From assembly GCF_001418205.1 (NCBI RefSeq), contig NZ_LIQF01000017.1:1-64000 (forward strand): 64,000 bases of DNA, read 5' to 3'. The notes under the pieces are model-generated. The model had not been told where the DNA came from, did not search any database, and was given only the letters and a program-made list of their open reading frames with translations. Source of the stretch: Marinomonas fungiae. Lineage in GTDB: Bacteria > Pseudomonadota > Gammaproteobacteria > Pseudomonadales > Marinomonadaceae. The number at the start of each line of letters is the position of its first letter. The stretch's first letter is position 1. The translations under genes were made by a program, and so were the position numbers. This document shows positions 63,999 through 64,000 of the stretch, in pieces.

Positions 63999-64000
63999 AA

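Overview
The window looks like a chromosomal segment of a marine gammaproteobacterium of the Oceanospirillaceae type, most probably Marinomonas or a close relative. This is inferred from gene content and not from a marker gene: TRAP transporters of both the DctP and TAXI types, a siaABCD operon, the carboxynorspermidine pathway, feoAB, a BLUF protein and many cyclic-di-GMP and two-component proteins. No rRNA, tRNA or CRISPR array was seen.

Layout. 1-5000 is a mobile-element island. An IS66-family element (1-2268) starts at the first base of the window and has truncated a small membrane-protein gene. Next come a 57-bp attC-like site and an IS91-like transposase coupled to a tyrosine recombinase. 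5000-5541 has no large gene but holds nested stem-loops followed by a 39-residue CxxC/membrane mini-protein. 5701-11214 is an aromatic-acid locus: a DctPQM TRAP transporter, PobA and a divergent AraC-type regulator. 11363-24120 is dominated by signalling: an EAL-CBS-GGDEF protein, an LpxH-like phosphatase, a DUF294/exonuclease pair, and a five-gene cluster in which a CHASE-PAS-GGDEF-EAL protein precedes siaA-siaB-siaC-siaD.

24133-25813 is a sulfide:quinone oxidoreductase with a DUF442 partner. 26218-28598 is nspC plus carboxynorspermidine synthase. 28826-34218 is a very large hybrid histidine kinase overlapping an HD-GYP response regulator. Then follow adenine deaminase, a RelB/ParE-type toxin-antitoxin pair, a short diverged copy of the trpG 3' end next to a secreted hypothetical protein, and the trpR-trpE-trpG operon. 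40018-44719 has a chemoreceptor, a CsgG/DUF4810/DUF799 lipoprotein operon and an SRPBCC protein. 44726-51497 has feoAB, an unlisted 31-residue membrane ORF downstream of feoB, and the sulfate ABC transporter. 51608-58375 is a complete DctBD-sigma54-TAXI-TRAP regulon with visible promoter elements. The right end has a BLUF photoreceptor, a histone-deacetylase-like enzyme divergent from a Pat-like protein acetyltransferase, a small hypothetical protein and a Na+/phosphate cotransporter.

Themes. At least six proteins make, break or control c-di-GMP (two GGDEF/EAL proteins, SiaD with its SiaA/B/C switch, the HD-GYP protein, and possibly the BLUF protein). Two independent TRAP systems each sit beside their probable regulator. 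The most unusual items are the trpG 3'-end duplication, the structured region with its 39-residue ORF, the IS66/attC/IS91 island and the 31-residue ORF behind feoB.
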